A stretch of 35,516 nt of DNA from NCBI GenBank assembly GCA_009783055.1, contig WRHW01000020.1:1-35516 (forward strand). Direction: 5' to 3'. A program made the position numbers and the translations under genes. The notes under the pieces were generated by a model. It was not told where the DNA came from. It did not search any database and worked only from the letters and a program-made list of their open reading frames with translations. This document shows positions 16,933-26,584 of this stretch, piece by piece; position 1 is the first letter of the stretch; each line of letters starts with the position of its first letter. Source of the DNA: Holophagaceae bacterium (GTDB taxonomy: Bacteria; Acidobacteriota; Holophagae; Holophagales; Holophagaceae).

Positions 16933-18193
16933 TGACCCTATCCCGCCGCGCAGTTTAGTTCCTACTTGTTTTGAGACGGTTCTGGGCGATCCTCTTCTGC
17001 TTTGGCAACTGCAAGCTCTTTCTGGGCTAGTAAACAAAACCATTATTATTCCAGGGGATAACAAACAAAAGATAACCTCGCTACTCTCTGAAGTCGGATC
17101 AAAATTTTATCAACAATCCAAAATTGAGTGCGCTGATGAAATGAGCGTGGTTAATTCCCTCAGCGGGCTATCAGCCTCCATCGGTTCCAATACACGAGTT
17201 ATTATACTGAAGTCCATTCAGCCAATGGTTGCACCATCCACACTCAATTTACTTACTTCTACCAATGGCATTTTAATTCCTGAAGGGCAATGTGAAGACT
17301 TGTTGCCCATTATTGGCCCTATTTCATTACAATTTTCTGCACTTAAATCCGCACTCAAGTCATTGCCAAGTGATTCAGGATTTGACGAATTAGTAAGGCA
17401 AATTGTTGTAGAGACAGAGCTAGTACGGATTAATTGCGACCCATACTGCCTACAAGAAATCCATACAAGGCAAGATGTTTGCGAGATACATGAAAAAGCC
17501 AGGTTGCGCATAGTCGATCATTGGATTGAGGCAGGAATTGCCTTTATAGACCCGCAATCCACCCACATTGGGCCGAGAGTAACGCTAGACCTGGGCGTAC
17601 TAATAGAGCCAAACGTAAGACTGGAGGGTAAAGTAATCGTTGGAGAAGGCACTAAAATCGGGCAAGGATCAATAGTAACTGATTCCATCATCGGCAGTGG
17701 AGTGGAAATACGTCCCTACTGCATAATAAATGATTCTCACATCGGTGATGCGGTCAAAATTGGCCCGTTTGCTCACCTACGTGAAGGCACTCGTTTAGAT
17801 TCAGATGTCCATCTTGGAAATTTTGTGGAAACCAAAATGGCTCACCTATCCACTAAGGCAAAGGCAAATCACCTTTCCTACTTAGGAGATTGCGAGGTTG
17901 GTGAGGAAACAAATATCGGTGCTGGCTGTATCACATGTAACTATGACGGCCAAAACAAACACAAAACAGTTATAGGTAAAAAAGTATTTGTTGGCTCAGA
18001 CTGCCAGCTCGTAGCCCCCGTAGCTGTTGGGGATGGTGCGATTTTGGGAGCAGGAACTACACTGACTTCCAACGCCCCCAAGGATTCACTGGTTTTGACT
18101 CGGCCAGAAACAAAAATATGTAGCGGTGGTGCAAAGAGATTTCGAGCTAGGCTTCAAAAAGAGACAAGTCGCAAAAGCAGTAAAAAAACATGA
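16904..18193 (+). CDS. glmU: GlmU-like protein: acetyltransferase domain intact, uridyltransferase domain degenerate
   Basis: 429 residues from the ATG at 16904, inside the end of pdxA. The C-terminal half (about 215-405) is a left-handed beta-helix of hexapeptide repeats with strong GlmU motifs: [29 protein letters not shown] (active-site His323) and [19 protein letters not shown]. It should acetylate glucosamine-1-phosphate using acetyl-CoA. The N-terminal half starts like a nucleotidyltransferase ([10 protein letters not shown]) but lacks the LAAGxGTRM loop, the later GDxPL metal-site motif (here KSIQPMVAP) and an EQKDA-like segment. Uridyltransferase activity is therefore doubtful. Whether the cell has another UDP-GlcNAc pyrophosphorylase cannot be told from this window. 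Confidence 0.85.
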   Translation: MKLTAIIIANDPIPPRSLVPTCFETVLGDPLLLWQLQALSGLVNKTIIIPGDNKQKITSLLSEVGSKFYQQSKIECADEMSVVNSLSGLSASIGSNTRVIILKSIQPMVAPSTLNLLTSTNGILIPEGQCEDLLPIIGPISLQFSALKSALKSLPSDSGFDELVRQIVVETELVRINCDPYCLQEIHTRQDVCEIHEKARLRIVDHWIEAGIAFIDPQSTHIGPRVTLDLGVLIEPNVRLEGKVIVGEGTKIGQGSIVTDSIIGSGVEIRPYCIINDSHIGDAVKIGPFAHLREGTRLDSDVHLGNFVETKMAHLSTKAKANHLSYLGDCEVGEETNIGAGCITCNYDGQNKHKTVIGKKVFVGSDCQLVAPVAVGDGAILGAGTTLTSNAPKDSLVLTRPETKICSGGAKRFRARLQKETSRKSSKKT

Positions 18194-18303
18194 GCCATTT
18201 TCAAAACCTGTTAGGGGTTTGAAATTAGCTTTAGAGTCGCAACCGAGAGCAATAACTGGTATCATGTAGCTATTCGTTATGGTTGCATTTGTGGTAGGAA
18301 ACA

Positions 18304-19080
18304 ATGCTGGCTGACTTTTTTTACTCGATAGGTACCCAAATCCTCAGAGCTTTGGACAAAGCAGGTGATTTTGCCGTTTTGTCTTTCAGAGCCATCTGCG
18401 CTGTCTTTCGCCGTCCTTTTGACTGGGCAAACCTATTGCGACAGTTTGCCGCAGTGGGCGTTAATTCATTACCGGTTGTTGTATTGACATCCCTAGCTGT
18501 CAGTGCCGTGTTTGCTGTGCAACTTGCCTTTGGCTTTCGTCAATTCCAAGCTGAGGGCTTGGCAAGTCAGGTAGAGGGATTAGCAGTTACTCGAGAATTA
18601 AGCCCTGTAATAACAGGTCTGATGATGTCTGGTCGGGTGGGCAGTGCAATGGCCGCCGAACTTGGTACGATGCAGGTTACAGAGCAAATTGACGCATTGG
18701 AGTGCTTGGCGACAGACCCTGTTCACTATTTGTTTGTCCCAAGGCTTATAGCCGCCGCCATCATGCTACCCCTTCTAACGGCCATATCAATCATGGTTGG
18801 TTATTGGGGAGGCTATCTCATACTTGTTACCGGCGAAGGTCAGAGCGCGGCAGTTTATGCTGAAGAATTTTTTAGGTTGCTCATCTGGAGAGATGCAGGC
18901 ATTGCCATGATTAAGGCGTTTGTGTTTGGCATCATCATCGCCCTCGTTGGATGTTGGCGTGGATATAGAACAGAAGGAGGGGCAGAAGGAGTAGGAAACG
19001 CCCCCACTAGTAGCGTTGTCATTTCAAGTCTGTGGATTTTAATTTCAGACTTCTTTCTTACCAAAATGCTGTTGGTGTGA
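18304..19080 (+). CDS. mlaE: MlaE-family ABC transporter permease
   Basis: 258 residues with several membrane segments and the MlaE/PF02405 signature: ELSPVITGLMMSGRVGSAMA, then AELGTMQVTEQIDALECLAT and DPVHYLFVPRLIA. It forms the inner-membrane core of a phospholipid transporter linking inner and outer membranes. ATG 18304 follows TAGGAAAC. The ATPase gene starts 2 nt after its stop and the MCE substrate-binding protein follows, so an mlaE-F-D order is present. No MlaB (STAS) or MlaC gene is seen nearby. Confidence 0.93.
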   Translation: MLADFFYSIGTQILRALDKAGDFAVLSFRAICAVFRRPFDWANLLRQFAAVGVNSLPVVVLTSLAVSAVFAVQLAFGFRQFQAEGLASQVEGLAVTRELSPVITGLMMSGRVGSAMAAELGTMQVTEQIDALECLATDPVHYLFVPRLIAAAIMLPLLTAISIMVGYWGGYLILVTGEGQSAAVYAEEFFRLLIWRDAGIAMIKAFVFGIIIALVGCWRGYRTEGGAEGVGNAPTSSVVISSLWILISDFFLTKMLLV

Positions 19081-19082
19081 CG

Positions 19083-19889
19083 ATGGCAGTAATAAATCAT
19101 GAAAAATCTGTCATAGACGTTGTTGATCTTTCAAAGGCGTTTGGCCCAAAGGTAGTGCTATCAAACGTCAACCTGAGAGTACATGAAGGAGAAAGCCTAG
19201 CGGTGTTGGGAGGTTCTGGAACTGGCAAAACTGTTCTTTTACGTAACATCATGGGGCTGTTAACACCTGATAGTGGTCATGTAATTGTTGATGGAAAAAC
19301 AGTACATAAACTTAGCAGGGATGAACTTTTTGAAACCAGAAAAAAAATTGGCATGTGTTTCCAGATGGCCGCCCTGTTTGATTCCATGACTGTAGAAGAA
19401 AATATCGCCTTTTCCTTAAAACGACATACCAACATGACAAGGTCAGAAATCGGCTTCCGCGTTGACGAATGTCTAAGCATGGTTGGCATGAGAGATACAC
19501 AAAAGCTAAAACCAATCGAACTATCTGGCGGCATGAAGAGGCGTGTAGGCTTTGCAAGGGCAATTGCATTAAAGCCAAAAATATTGCTGTTTGATGAGCC
19601 TACTACCGGTTTAGATCCGGTAATGACAGACGTAATTGGCCGTATTATTCTTGGCTTAAAAATAGAATTGGGCGTGACCAGTATTACCATTACCCATGAC
19701 CTAAAGAGTGCCTTTAATATTGCAGATCGCATAGCATTATTATTCAGAGGAGAATGTATCGCCTGCGAAACACCAGAGGCATTTCAAAAAAACCCTCACC
19801 CAGTTGTGCAACAATTCCTTGGGGGAGATGCGGACGGCCCATTTTTGCAAGACCCCCCGCCTCCCAAACGTGCATTATCAAAGACATGA
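19083..19889 (+). CDS. mlaF: MlaF-family ABC transporter ATP-binding protein
   Basis: 268 residues from the ATG at 19083. An upstream frame extension lies inside mlaE and is ignored. It has Walker A GGSGTGKTVLLRN, the Q-loop region CFQMAALFDSMTVEEN, the ABC signature LSGGMKRRV, Walker B ILLFDEPTTGLDP and the H-loop THD. It powers the MlaE permease. It is separated by 2 nt from mlaE and by 74 nt from the MCE gene. Confidence 0.94.
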   Translation: MAVINHEKSVIDVVDLSKAFGPKVVLSNVNLRVHEGESLAVLGGSGTGKTVLLRNIMGLLTPDSGHVIVDGKTVHKLSRDELFETRKKIGMCFQMAALFDSMTVEENIAFSLKRHTNMTRSEIGFRVDECLSMVGMRDTQKLKPIELSGGMKRRVGFARAIALKPKILLFDEPTTGLDPVMTDVIGRIILGLKIELGVTSITITHDLKSAFNIADRIALLFRGECIACETPEAFQKNPHPVVQQFLGGDADGPFLQDPPPPKRALSKT

Positions 19890-19963
19890 TTTGCGATTTG
19901 CTTTTTTCATCAGAAATTTGTAATCATTAGCTACAAGCTACTGTAATTTTTTCAGGATACGAG

Positions 19964-21430
19964 ATGAGACTAGAAACCAAAGTTGGAGCATTTTTCATCG
20001 CCTCGATTTGTGTGGTTGGATGGTTGATCCTCAAGGTAGAAAAGATCAGCTTATTTAACAGTAAGCCAAAGAGAGTTTTTATTGCCAGCTTTGAACAGGC
20101 CGCAGGTTTGCCAAAACAAAGTAAGGTTAGAGTCGCCGGAGTAGAAGTAGGCAGAGTAATAGACATCCAGTTGCAACATGGGCAAGCCTTAGTAAGTTTT
20201 ACAGTCGATGAAACGGTCGAGGTATTTGCCAATGCTGTAGCAAACTTGGCAAATATTGGAATCCTTGGAGAAAAATATATCAATCTTATCCCCGGCAAAC
20301 CAAGTGAGGGCATAGCATTAGTTGGTTCCAAACTTACAAGTGATACAGGCGTTGGCCTTGATGCCATCATGGAAAGTCTTGGAGAAATTACCATCGACAT
20401 TAAAGGCATCACTTCGGCACTAAACGAAAGCATCGGCGGGACGGAAGGAAAAATGAAACTAGACGAGATTGTTGATAATATCAAAGGTTTAACTTCCGAA
20501 CTACGGGCGATAGCGCAGGATAACCACTACACACTTAATAGGACTATGGCAAATGTAGAAGCCATCACCCTAGACTTCCGCCAGCGTTTACCTGTGCTTG
20601 CCAAACAATTTGAAGACTTAGGTAGCAACCTCAATGCAATGGTTGATGAAAACAGGCCAGAGATCAAGGGGATTACAAGTGAAATTCATAAACTAGCTCT
20701 CGGCTTCCATGATTTAAGCGACAGCGCAAAAAACATTATGGCAAAAATGGAGAGTGGCGAAGGTACGATTGGAAAATTGCTGTATGACGAAACAACCATC
20801 ACAAAAGTTAATTCAGCAGTCGACAATCTCAACGACATGCTTTCCGGTTTCAATAATATGGAATTGCGACTGGACATGGGGGGAGCAAGCTGGAGCGACC
20901 GAGGAGATGCAAGAGTGGGAGTAGGCTTAACTCTAGCTCCTAGACATGACTACTGGTATTCCATAGATCTGGCATCAACCCCAGATGGAAAAATTAGAGA
21001 CGAGACCCATACCATCACCCAAATCGACCCTATCACTGGTAAACCCACCGAAGTTGCTTCGCCCTATCGCTACATAAAAACCGAACAGACCTTTACCGCC
21101 AGCGCGCAATTTAATAAAAGACTTGGAGAAAACTTTGTAGTACATGCCGGCATCATAGATGGAACAGGTGGCGGCGGGGCAGAATTTAGGGCTTTTAATG
21201 ACCGCTTTAGGCTTGGTGCACTAGCTTATGATTTTACAAAACGAGATAACAAAGAAAATCCAAGGTATAGGGCAACTACCAGCTATGAATTTTGGAAGGG
21301 ACTCTACGCCCAAGTCGGAGTTCAGGACATAGCAAATAAAGATAATCGCACCATATTCTTTGGCGGCGGCATCCGTTGGAAAGACGACGACATCAAAAAA
21401 CTGGTTGGACTAGCAGGAGCGGCGAAATAA
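19964..21430 (+). CDS. MCE-family (MlaD-like) lipid transport protein with C-terminal beta-rich domain
   Basis: 488 residues, far longer than the ~180 of E. coli MlaD. There is one N-terminal membrane anchor (9-24) and one MCE domain (about 36-114, with GLPKQSKVRVAGVEVGRV and GILGEKYINLIPG). A long helical stretch (about 135-298, rich in heptad-like repeats) follows. The last ~180 residues (300-475) alternate aromatic/polar residues in strand-like blocks (DYWYSIDLAS, FVVHAGIIDG, FRLGALAYDF, GLYAQVGVQD, TIFFGGGIRW), resembling outer-membrane barrel strands. It may span the periplasm and dock in or on the outer membrane. That reading is inference. Start ATG 19964 follows AGGATACGAG. Confidence 0.85.
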   Translation: MRLETKVGAFFIASICVVGWLILKVEKISLFNSKPKRVFIASFEQAAGLPKQSKVRVAGVEVGRVIDIQLQHGQALVSFTVDETVEVFANAVANLANIGILGEKYINLIPGKPSEGIALVGSKLTSDTGVGLDAIMESLGEITIDIKGITSALNESIGGTEGKMKLDEIVDNIKGLTSELRAIAQDNHYTLNRTMANVEAITLDFRQRLPVLAKQFEDLGSNLNAMVDENRPEIKGITSEIHKLALGFHDLSDSAKNIMAKMESGEGTIGKLLYDETTITKVNSAVDNLNDMLSGFNNMELRLDMGGASWSDRGDARVGVGLTLAPRHDYWYSIDLASTPDGKIRDETHTITQIDPITGKPTEVASPYRYIKTEQTFTASAQFNKRLGENFVVHAGIIDGTGGGGAEFRAFNDRFRLGALAYDFTKRDNKENPRYRATTSYEFWKGLYAQVGVQDIANKDNRTIFFGGGIRWKDDDIKKLVGLAGAAK

Positions 21431-21566
21431 TTTGGGGGTAGCTGGTTTTCATCGGATATTGCAAATTACAGTCATCCCTTCCCATCATTGCAATTATCTC
21501 TGTATCTTTGACCGTAGCATGCAGGGATGCGATAATAGCTATTGAGTAATTTTATCGGAATAGTTT

Positions 21567-22670
21567 ATGTCCTACCCATCAATAGACAAAATGCAAAACC
21601 TGCTTTCAGAAACAGTTTTTGCCCATACAGAATCGCCCAAGAAAGCCGCCGGTAGGGCGTTAGGCACTATTGTTGAAATAATTGCATTCTACCTTATTAA
21701 AGCATGGGGACATGAATATGAAATTGCAATTGAGAGACCCTTGCCCGAATACGGCAATCCAGAGATATTGCATAACGTTGAATTTACATTTCATCGTAGC
21801 AAACTGATTGATAGATTAGTATTACCAGCGTCTGAGTCCATCACATCCAACTGGATTTTTAAGAATGCCAATTTGCCCACTCACTTCCATAAACCAAAAA
21901 CAACAAATCATTTGATAAAGGATCGCGTTATTAAGAATGCCTGCATAATTGCTAATTCTGCATCGCTTTTCTGTAATGCATATTTCTCAGAAGACAAACA
22001 AGGTATTAATATTTTTGAGCTTGCTAATAAACCGTTTGCAATGTTCGAATGCAAACGCGTGGGTATCGAAGAAGGTGCTTCCAAGGGTCCTCAAACAATC
22101 GAAAAAGCCAAACAAGGAGCATACGTTTCACGAACTGTTTCTTCAATCCAGAGGATTCGGTTATTCAACGGCAAAATGGCAGGTGTTATAGAACGGAATG
22201 GCAAACTCCACTTCTATGACGATTATAACGTCTTGATAAATAAAGCTATTTTTGAACAAGATACCGAAATACTTGCCAATTTTATTCTTACTGTCGGGAT
22301 AGTAAGCAATCATGGAAATTGGTTCACTTCAAACAACCAAAACAAAGAGATGAAGGTATTAGCTCAATCATATGATTGGTTACTTTTTCTTACAGATGAG
22401 GGATTAGCAACTTTTATACAGGATATTTTGAATAGCAAAACAACCTACAATGCAGTAAGAATAGCTTTTGAGAGAAGTTATGAAAAAGGGAAAAAAAAGA
22501 ATAGATTCACAAAAACTAGGATGGATTACGATGCCGACAAAATACTATCAAATTACTTTTTAGATAATCTTTCCACAATCGAGTCTTGGTTCAATGTAAT
22601 CACTCCATCGAGTACAGATATCGGCAAATTGAATACATTTTTAATAGAGCTTTCTAAATTGAAGGTGTGA
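21567..22670 (+). CDS. Probable type II restriction endonuclease
   Basis: 367 residues, not matched to a named enzyme. It lies 3 nt upstream of a DNA adenine methyltransferase-like gene, the classic restriction-modification arrangement. FAMFECKRVG (157-166) looks like the ExK half of a PD-(D/E)xK nuclease core (E161, K163). The acidic partner could be D119 or D143. The surrounding GPQTIEKAKQGAYVSRTVSS is also seen in restriction enzymes that read this core. The gene is visibly more A+T-rich than mla and ruvB on either side, suggesting transfer. Ribosome binding is weak (GGAATAGTTT). Specificity is unknown, and a non-restriction nuclease cannot be excluded. Confidence 0.65.
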   Translation: MSYPSIDKMQNLLSETVFAHTESPKKAAGRALGTIVEIIAFYLIKAWGHEYEIAIERPLPEYGNPEILHNVEFTFHRSKLIDRLVLPASESITSNWIFKNANLPTHFHKPKTTNHLIKDRVIKNACIIANSASLFCNAYFSEDKQGINIFELANKPFAMFECKRVGIEEGASKGPQTIEKAKQGAYVSRTVSSIQRIRLFNGKMAGVIERNGKLHFYDDYNVLINKAIFEQDTEILANFILTVGIVSNHGNWFTSNNQNKEMKVLAQSYDWLLFLTDEGLATFIQDILNSKTTYNAVRIAFERSYEKGKKKNRFTKTRMDYDADKILSNYFLDNLSTIESWFNVITPSSTDIGKLNTFLIELSKLKV

Positions 22671-22673
22671 ATT

Positions 22674-23258
22674 ATGTCTGCAGGAAGACAAAATATTACT
22701 AGCAATAAAGATTGGTGTACACCCAAGCAATACGTCAATGCTGTGAAAAAAGTATGGGACGGAAGAATTGATTTAGATCCATGTTCAAGTATTTACTCTA
22801 TCGTTAATGCAACTACAGAATTCATGCTCCCAGAAAGAAATGGGTTATATGAAGAATGGGACTATCCAACGATATATGTGAACCCACCTTATGGGAACGA
22901 TAGGGTGCATGGCACAACAATTAGAGATTGGTTTTGCAAAATTGCCCACACATATCAAAAATATGACAATGAAATAATAGCACTTGTGCCAGTTGCTACT
23001 AATACTTTGCATTGGAAACAATATGTTTTCCCGGTCGCAAGATCGATTTGCTTTTTATACGATACAAGACTCAAATTTATCATTGGAGGAACTGATGATA
23101 ACAAAGGTGCGCCAATGGCTTGTTGCACCATATATTACGGGAAAACGCCTAGTGCATTCGAGAAAATATTTTCCTCATTCGGAGCAACAATCACGCTGAA
23201 TGCAATACGTTTTCCACACCTGCAGAAACAATTATCAACTCCCATCCTTGTGTACTAG
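22674..23258 (+). CDS. DNA N6-adenine methyltransferase (phage Dam-like family)
   Basis: 194 residues. SNKDWCTPKQY at the N-terminus, DLDPCSS (33-39) and NPPYG (70-74, the catalytic (D/N)PPY motif) are typical of the small Dam-like methyltransferases often found on phages and in restriction-modification units. It should transfer a methyl group from S-adenosylmethionine to adenine N6. The order DPC then NPPY fits this compact family. It starts 3 nt after the probable endonuclease gene and is likely co-transcribed, protecting the host sites. A+T-rich like its partner. The target sequence cannot be read from the protein. Confidence 0.82.
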   Translation: MSAGRQNITSNKDWCTPKQYVNAVKKVWDGRIDLDPCSSIYSIVNATTEFMLPERNGLYEEWDYPTIYVNPPYGNDRVHGTTIRDWFCKIAHTYQKYDNEIIALVPVATNTLHWKQYVFPVARSICFLYDTRLKFIIGGTDDNKGAPMACCTIYYGKTPSAFEKIFSSFGATITLNAIRFPHLQKQLSTPILVY

Positions 23259-23362
23259 CGCGTAGAACATCGAATGGCTTAGACGCTTCGTATTTATCAA
23301 ACCAGACAATTACTGGACACAAACATACAGATCATGAGCCAATAGAACTTGGACGAACCACT

Positions 23363-24385
23363 ATGGAAAATAACCGGAACCCAGACCTAGACCCAACCTT
23401 GCAGGAGGAAGTCTTTGAATATTCTCTGCGCCCACAGAGGCTACAGGAGTACATTGGGCAAGAAAAGGTGAAGGAGAGGTTAGAAATTGCACTGGCGGCG
23501 GCAAAGCTCCGTAAGGAAGTTTTAGACCATGTAATCCTCTTTGGCCCCCCCGGCTTGGGTAAGACAACCCTTGCCCATGTGTTAGCAAACGAGATGAACT
23601 CCCCTTGCAAGGTTATCCAGGCCCCGGCTCTGGAAAAAAAAGGCGACCTTGCGGCCATACTTACTAATCTGGAGGAGGGGGAATTTCTATTTATTGATGA
23701 AATCCACAGATTGCCTGCGGCTATCGAAGAAATGCTATATGCGGCTATGGAAGACCGTAAATTAGATATTCTCATCGGCCAAGGGCCAAGTGCACAGACC
23801 CTGAAAGTGGATTTGCGTGCATTTACACTCATTGGTGCCACAACAAGAGCCGGGCTGATTTCTAAACCTTTGTTTGACAGATTTGGCATGGTGCATCGCC
23901 TAGAATACTATACTGGCGAAGAATTAGCGGTGATTGCCGAGCGGAGTGCAAGGCTACTAGAAATCCCCATTGAACCCAAAGGGGCAGAAGCTATCGCCAG
24001 ACGCTCCAGAGGCACACCACGCATTTGTAATAGGCTTCTCAGGCGATGTCGTGACTTTGCTCAGGTCAAGGGTCAGGGGAAGATCACCTCTGACATAGCG
24101 GATTCTTGTTTGAGGTTGCATGAAGTAGACGACTTGGGCCTGGACTCGTTGGACAGAGCATATCTGGAAGCCCTTTGTATTAAATTCCGAGGTGGGCCGG
24201 TGGGTGTTAGAACCTTGGCCGCGGCTCTCGGCGAGGTCGATGGTGGGGCACTAGAAGATATTGTGGAACCATATCTAATGAAGATCGGATTCTTGGACAG
24301 AAGCCCTCAAGGGCGAAGAGCTACTGAAGCCACTTACAATTATCTTGGAATTGAACAGGCACAAACAGGATTGTTCGGTGGCTAG
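23363..24385 (+). CDS. ruvB: Holliday junction branch migration helicase RuvB
   Basis: 340 residues, usual length. The N-terminus SLRPQRLQEYIGQEKVKERL, Walker A GPPGLGKTTLA, Walker B LFIDEIHRL, sensor 1 GATTRAGL and the C-terminal winged helix (IGFLDRSPQGRRAT) are all present. With RuvA it drives branch migration; ruvA and ruvC are not in this window. No clear Shine-Dalgarno precedes ATG 23363. Confidence 0.97.
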   Translation: MENNRNPDLDPTLQEEVFEYSLRPQRLQEYIGQEKVKERLEIALAAAKLRKEVLDHVILFGPPGLGKTTLAHVLANEMNSPCKVIQAPALEKKGDLAAILTNLEEGEFLFIDEIHRLPAAIEEMLYAAMEDRKLDILIGQGPSAQTLKVDLRAFTLIGATTRAGLISKPLFDRFGMVHRLEYYTGEELAVIAERSARLLEIPIEPKGAEAIARRSRGTPRICNRLLRRCRDFAQVKGQGKITSDIADSCLRLHEVDDLGLDSLDRAYLEALCIKFRGGPVGVRTLAAALGEVDGGALEDIVEPYLMKIGFLDRSPQGRRATEATYNYLGIEQAQTGLFGG

Positions 24386-24505
24386 ACCAAGGTTTCGTAT
24401 GGAAACTGTCACCTTAAAAGAAAAATTTAGAGATAGACCGAGTTTATACAAGGTAAAATAGAATCGGTCACATCTTGGTTTCGTTATCTGAAATGGAGGC
24501 ATCCC

Positions 24506-24757
24506 ATGACGGCACCATTACGAGAAATAGTGGTTTGCTTGGGGAGTGCCTGCTTCTCTAGGGGCAACACCACAACTATCACGGCTGTTCAGGAATACAT
24601 TAAGGTTCGAGGGTTGGAAAATGAAATAAACGTTACCGGAACTCTGTGTCAGCACAAGTGTCGCGAGGGACCAAATATAGCGATAGACGGTGAATGTCTG
24701 TGTGGCATCAATCCTGACACATTACCAGCATTGCTTGATCAACATTTCAAACAATGA
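24506..24757 (+). CDS. [2Fe-2S] thioredoxin-like ferredoxin
   Basis: 83 residues. Four cysteines in the thioredoxin-like ferredoxin pattern, C11-x4-C16 (VVCLGSACF) and C48-x3-C52 (TLCQHKCREGPN), fit a [2Fe-2S] cluster as in NuoE and the small subunits of hydrogenases. Two more cysteines (C64, C66 in ECLCG) are the conserved-looking tail. A strong TGGAGG site precedes the ATG. It lies 66 nt before the hydrogenase-like sensor and is probably its electron-transfer partner. Confidence 0.85.
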   Translation: MTAPLREIVVCLGSACFSRGNTTTITAVQEYIKVRGLENEINVTGTLCQHKCREGPNIAIDGECLCGINPDTLPALLDQHFKQ

Positions 24758-24823
24758 CAGCGACAATACATTTCTCCTTTATGTAGCTTAATTTCCCTAG
24801 CTTGCCACTGGCGAGGTTTGACA

Positions 24824-26584
24824 ATGAATACGCAGAATCCGATCTTTACAGAAATGGCCAAATGCCGTGACTGTTATAAATGTGTGCGGAAATGTCCGGT
24901 CAAGGCCATCCAGGTAGTAAATGACCACGCGGCGATTATTCCTGGTAGGTGTGTATACTGCGGCAACTGCGTGAGTGCATGTCCTGTGGGTGCAAAGAAA
25001 CTCAGAGATGATGTCAGCAGAGTAAAACTTATGCTTAGACAAAAAGAAAAGGTGATTGTTAGCTTGGCACCATCTTTTATCAGCGAATTTAAGGGGATTG
25101 CTCCTAGTAAACTCATCCATGCCATCAAGAAATTAGGCTTCTGGGCAGTTTCTGAAACTGCCCTTGGGGCGCAAGAAATATCAAAAGCATGTGTAAATGA
25201 GATGGAAAAATCTGATACAAAATTGCATATTTCAACAGCTTGCCCAACGATTGTTGAACTTGTGAAACGTTACCACCCAGAATTTATTTCGTATCTAACG
25301 CCACTGACCTCGCCAGTTATTGCACACTGCAAAATGTTAAGGAAAGAATTTGGCGAGGATATTGGTATCGTACTGATCAGTCCATGTATTGCAAAGAAAT
25401 TAGAGTCTGATAGTAGTCCGAATTTGCTTGATGTTGCACTGACTTTTGATGATTTGCGCTCTTGGTTTGAAGAGCATGGGATTGACCCCGAAAAAGAATC
25501 TGCGAAAAAGACTGATGTATTTGTGCCGGTATCCTCACATGATGGTGCGTTGTATCCAATTGATGGAGGAATGGCTGAGAGCATAGATTATTATTCACAA
25601 AACAAAGAAACAAAATATATGGCTTTTTCAGGAATCCAATTTTCCAGAGCCGCCCTACAGGGATTGGAGAATCTGGAATTAAAAAATAACTTGTTTATTG
25701 AATTATTGGCCTGCAAGGGTGGCTGTATAAACGGTCCAAAATCAGTCCAAAAAGATGGGACTATCTTTAAGAGGCTCTGCATTGCCGACTATGCCAGAGA
25801 ACCTGAAGCAACTGAAGTTACAACTCCTGATCTGGTTTTTTCAACAACAACAAACCCTGACCCTGTCCCAATAATTGAGTATGATGATTCAGAGATAGCA
25901 ACTGCCCTTTTAAGAATTGGAAAATCATCCGTTGCAGATGAAATTAACTGCGGTGGTTGCGGATATGATTCTTGCCGTAAATTGGCAGAAGCCCTATTGG
26001 AAGATAGGGCAGAACCAAGTATGTGTGTTTCATATATGCGTAACTTAGCAATGAATAAGGCAAATGCTCTAATAAGATCAATGCCAGCAGGAGTAGCACT
26101 TGTAGATGAACATCTATCAATAATTGAATGTAATCGAAAATTTGCAGAGATCATCGGCGGAGACACGCTTGACATCTACGATATTAGCCCAGGGATGAGT
26201 GGAGCAAGCCTTCAAAAAATTGCACCTGAGTTAAGTAATTCATTTGCAAGAGGACTCGAAAAAGAAGTACATGACATGCGAAAAGATGTACGAATTGGTA
26301 ATAAGCTATTGCGACTCACAATTTTTTCCATCGAATTAGATCATATTGTAGGAGGTGTTTTACAAGACATTACAGAGCCAGCGGTACAGCGCGAGCAGAT
26401 CATCCAAAAGGCTCAAGAGGTCATACATAAAAATGTCACCACAGTTCAGCAGATTGCGTTTCTATTGGGAGAAAACGCCGCCGAAACTGAAATAATGTTA
26501 GATTCGCTAACTTCATCTTTCCGCATGGAGCCATCCAACATGGGTGACAGCTTAATGAATGAGGATTCTCCCAATGCCCACTAA
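24824..26584 (+). CDS. Sensory-type [FeFe]-hydrogenase-like protein with PAS domain (HydS-like)
   Basis: 586 residues from ATG 24824 (GAGG 7 nt upstream; an earlier TTG has no spacing). Two 4Fe-4S clusters (C14/17/20/24 and C43/46/49/53) precede an H-cluster domain with all four ligand cysteines: C140 in TACP, C188 in SPCIAKKLE, and C297/C301 in LLACKGGCINGP. Then comes a further Fe-S motif (CGGCGYDSC, 376-384, with C401) and a PAS domain (about 412-515). The catalytic SCCP of ordinary hydrogenases is TACP here, so the proton-relay Cys is Ala, as in group C sensory hydrogenases. The MPC and MAC motif methionines are replaced too. It probably senses H2 or redox state. Maturases HydEFG are not in the window. 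Confidence 0.85.
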   Translation: MNTQNPIFTEMAKCRDCYKCVRKCPVKAIQVVNDHAAIIPGRCVYCGNCVSACPVGAKKLRDDVSRVKLMLRQKEKVIVSLAPSFISEFKGIAPSKLIHAIKKLGFWAVSETALGAQEISKACVNEMEKSDTKLHISTACPTIVELVKRYHPEFISYLTPLTSPVIAHCKMLRKEFGEDIGIVLISPCIAKKLESDSSPNLLDVALTFDDLRSWFEEHGIDPEKESAKKTDVFVPVSSHDGALYPIDGGMAESIDYYSQNKETKYMAFSGIQFSRAALQGLENLELKNNLFIELLACKGGCINGPKSVQKDGTIFKRLCIADYAREPEATEVTTPDLVFSTTTNPDPVPIIEYDDSEIATALLRIGKSSVADEINCGGCGYDSCRKLAEALLEDRAEPSMCVSYMRNLAMNKANALIRSMPAGVALVDEHLSIIECNRKFAEIIGGDTLDIYDISPGMSGASLQKIAPELSNSFARGLEKEVHDMRKDVRIGNKLLRLTIFSIELDHIVGGVLQDITEPAVQREQIIQKAQEVIHKNVTTVQQIAFLLGENAAETEIMLDSLTSSFRMEPSNMGDSLMNEDSPNAH

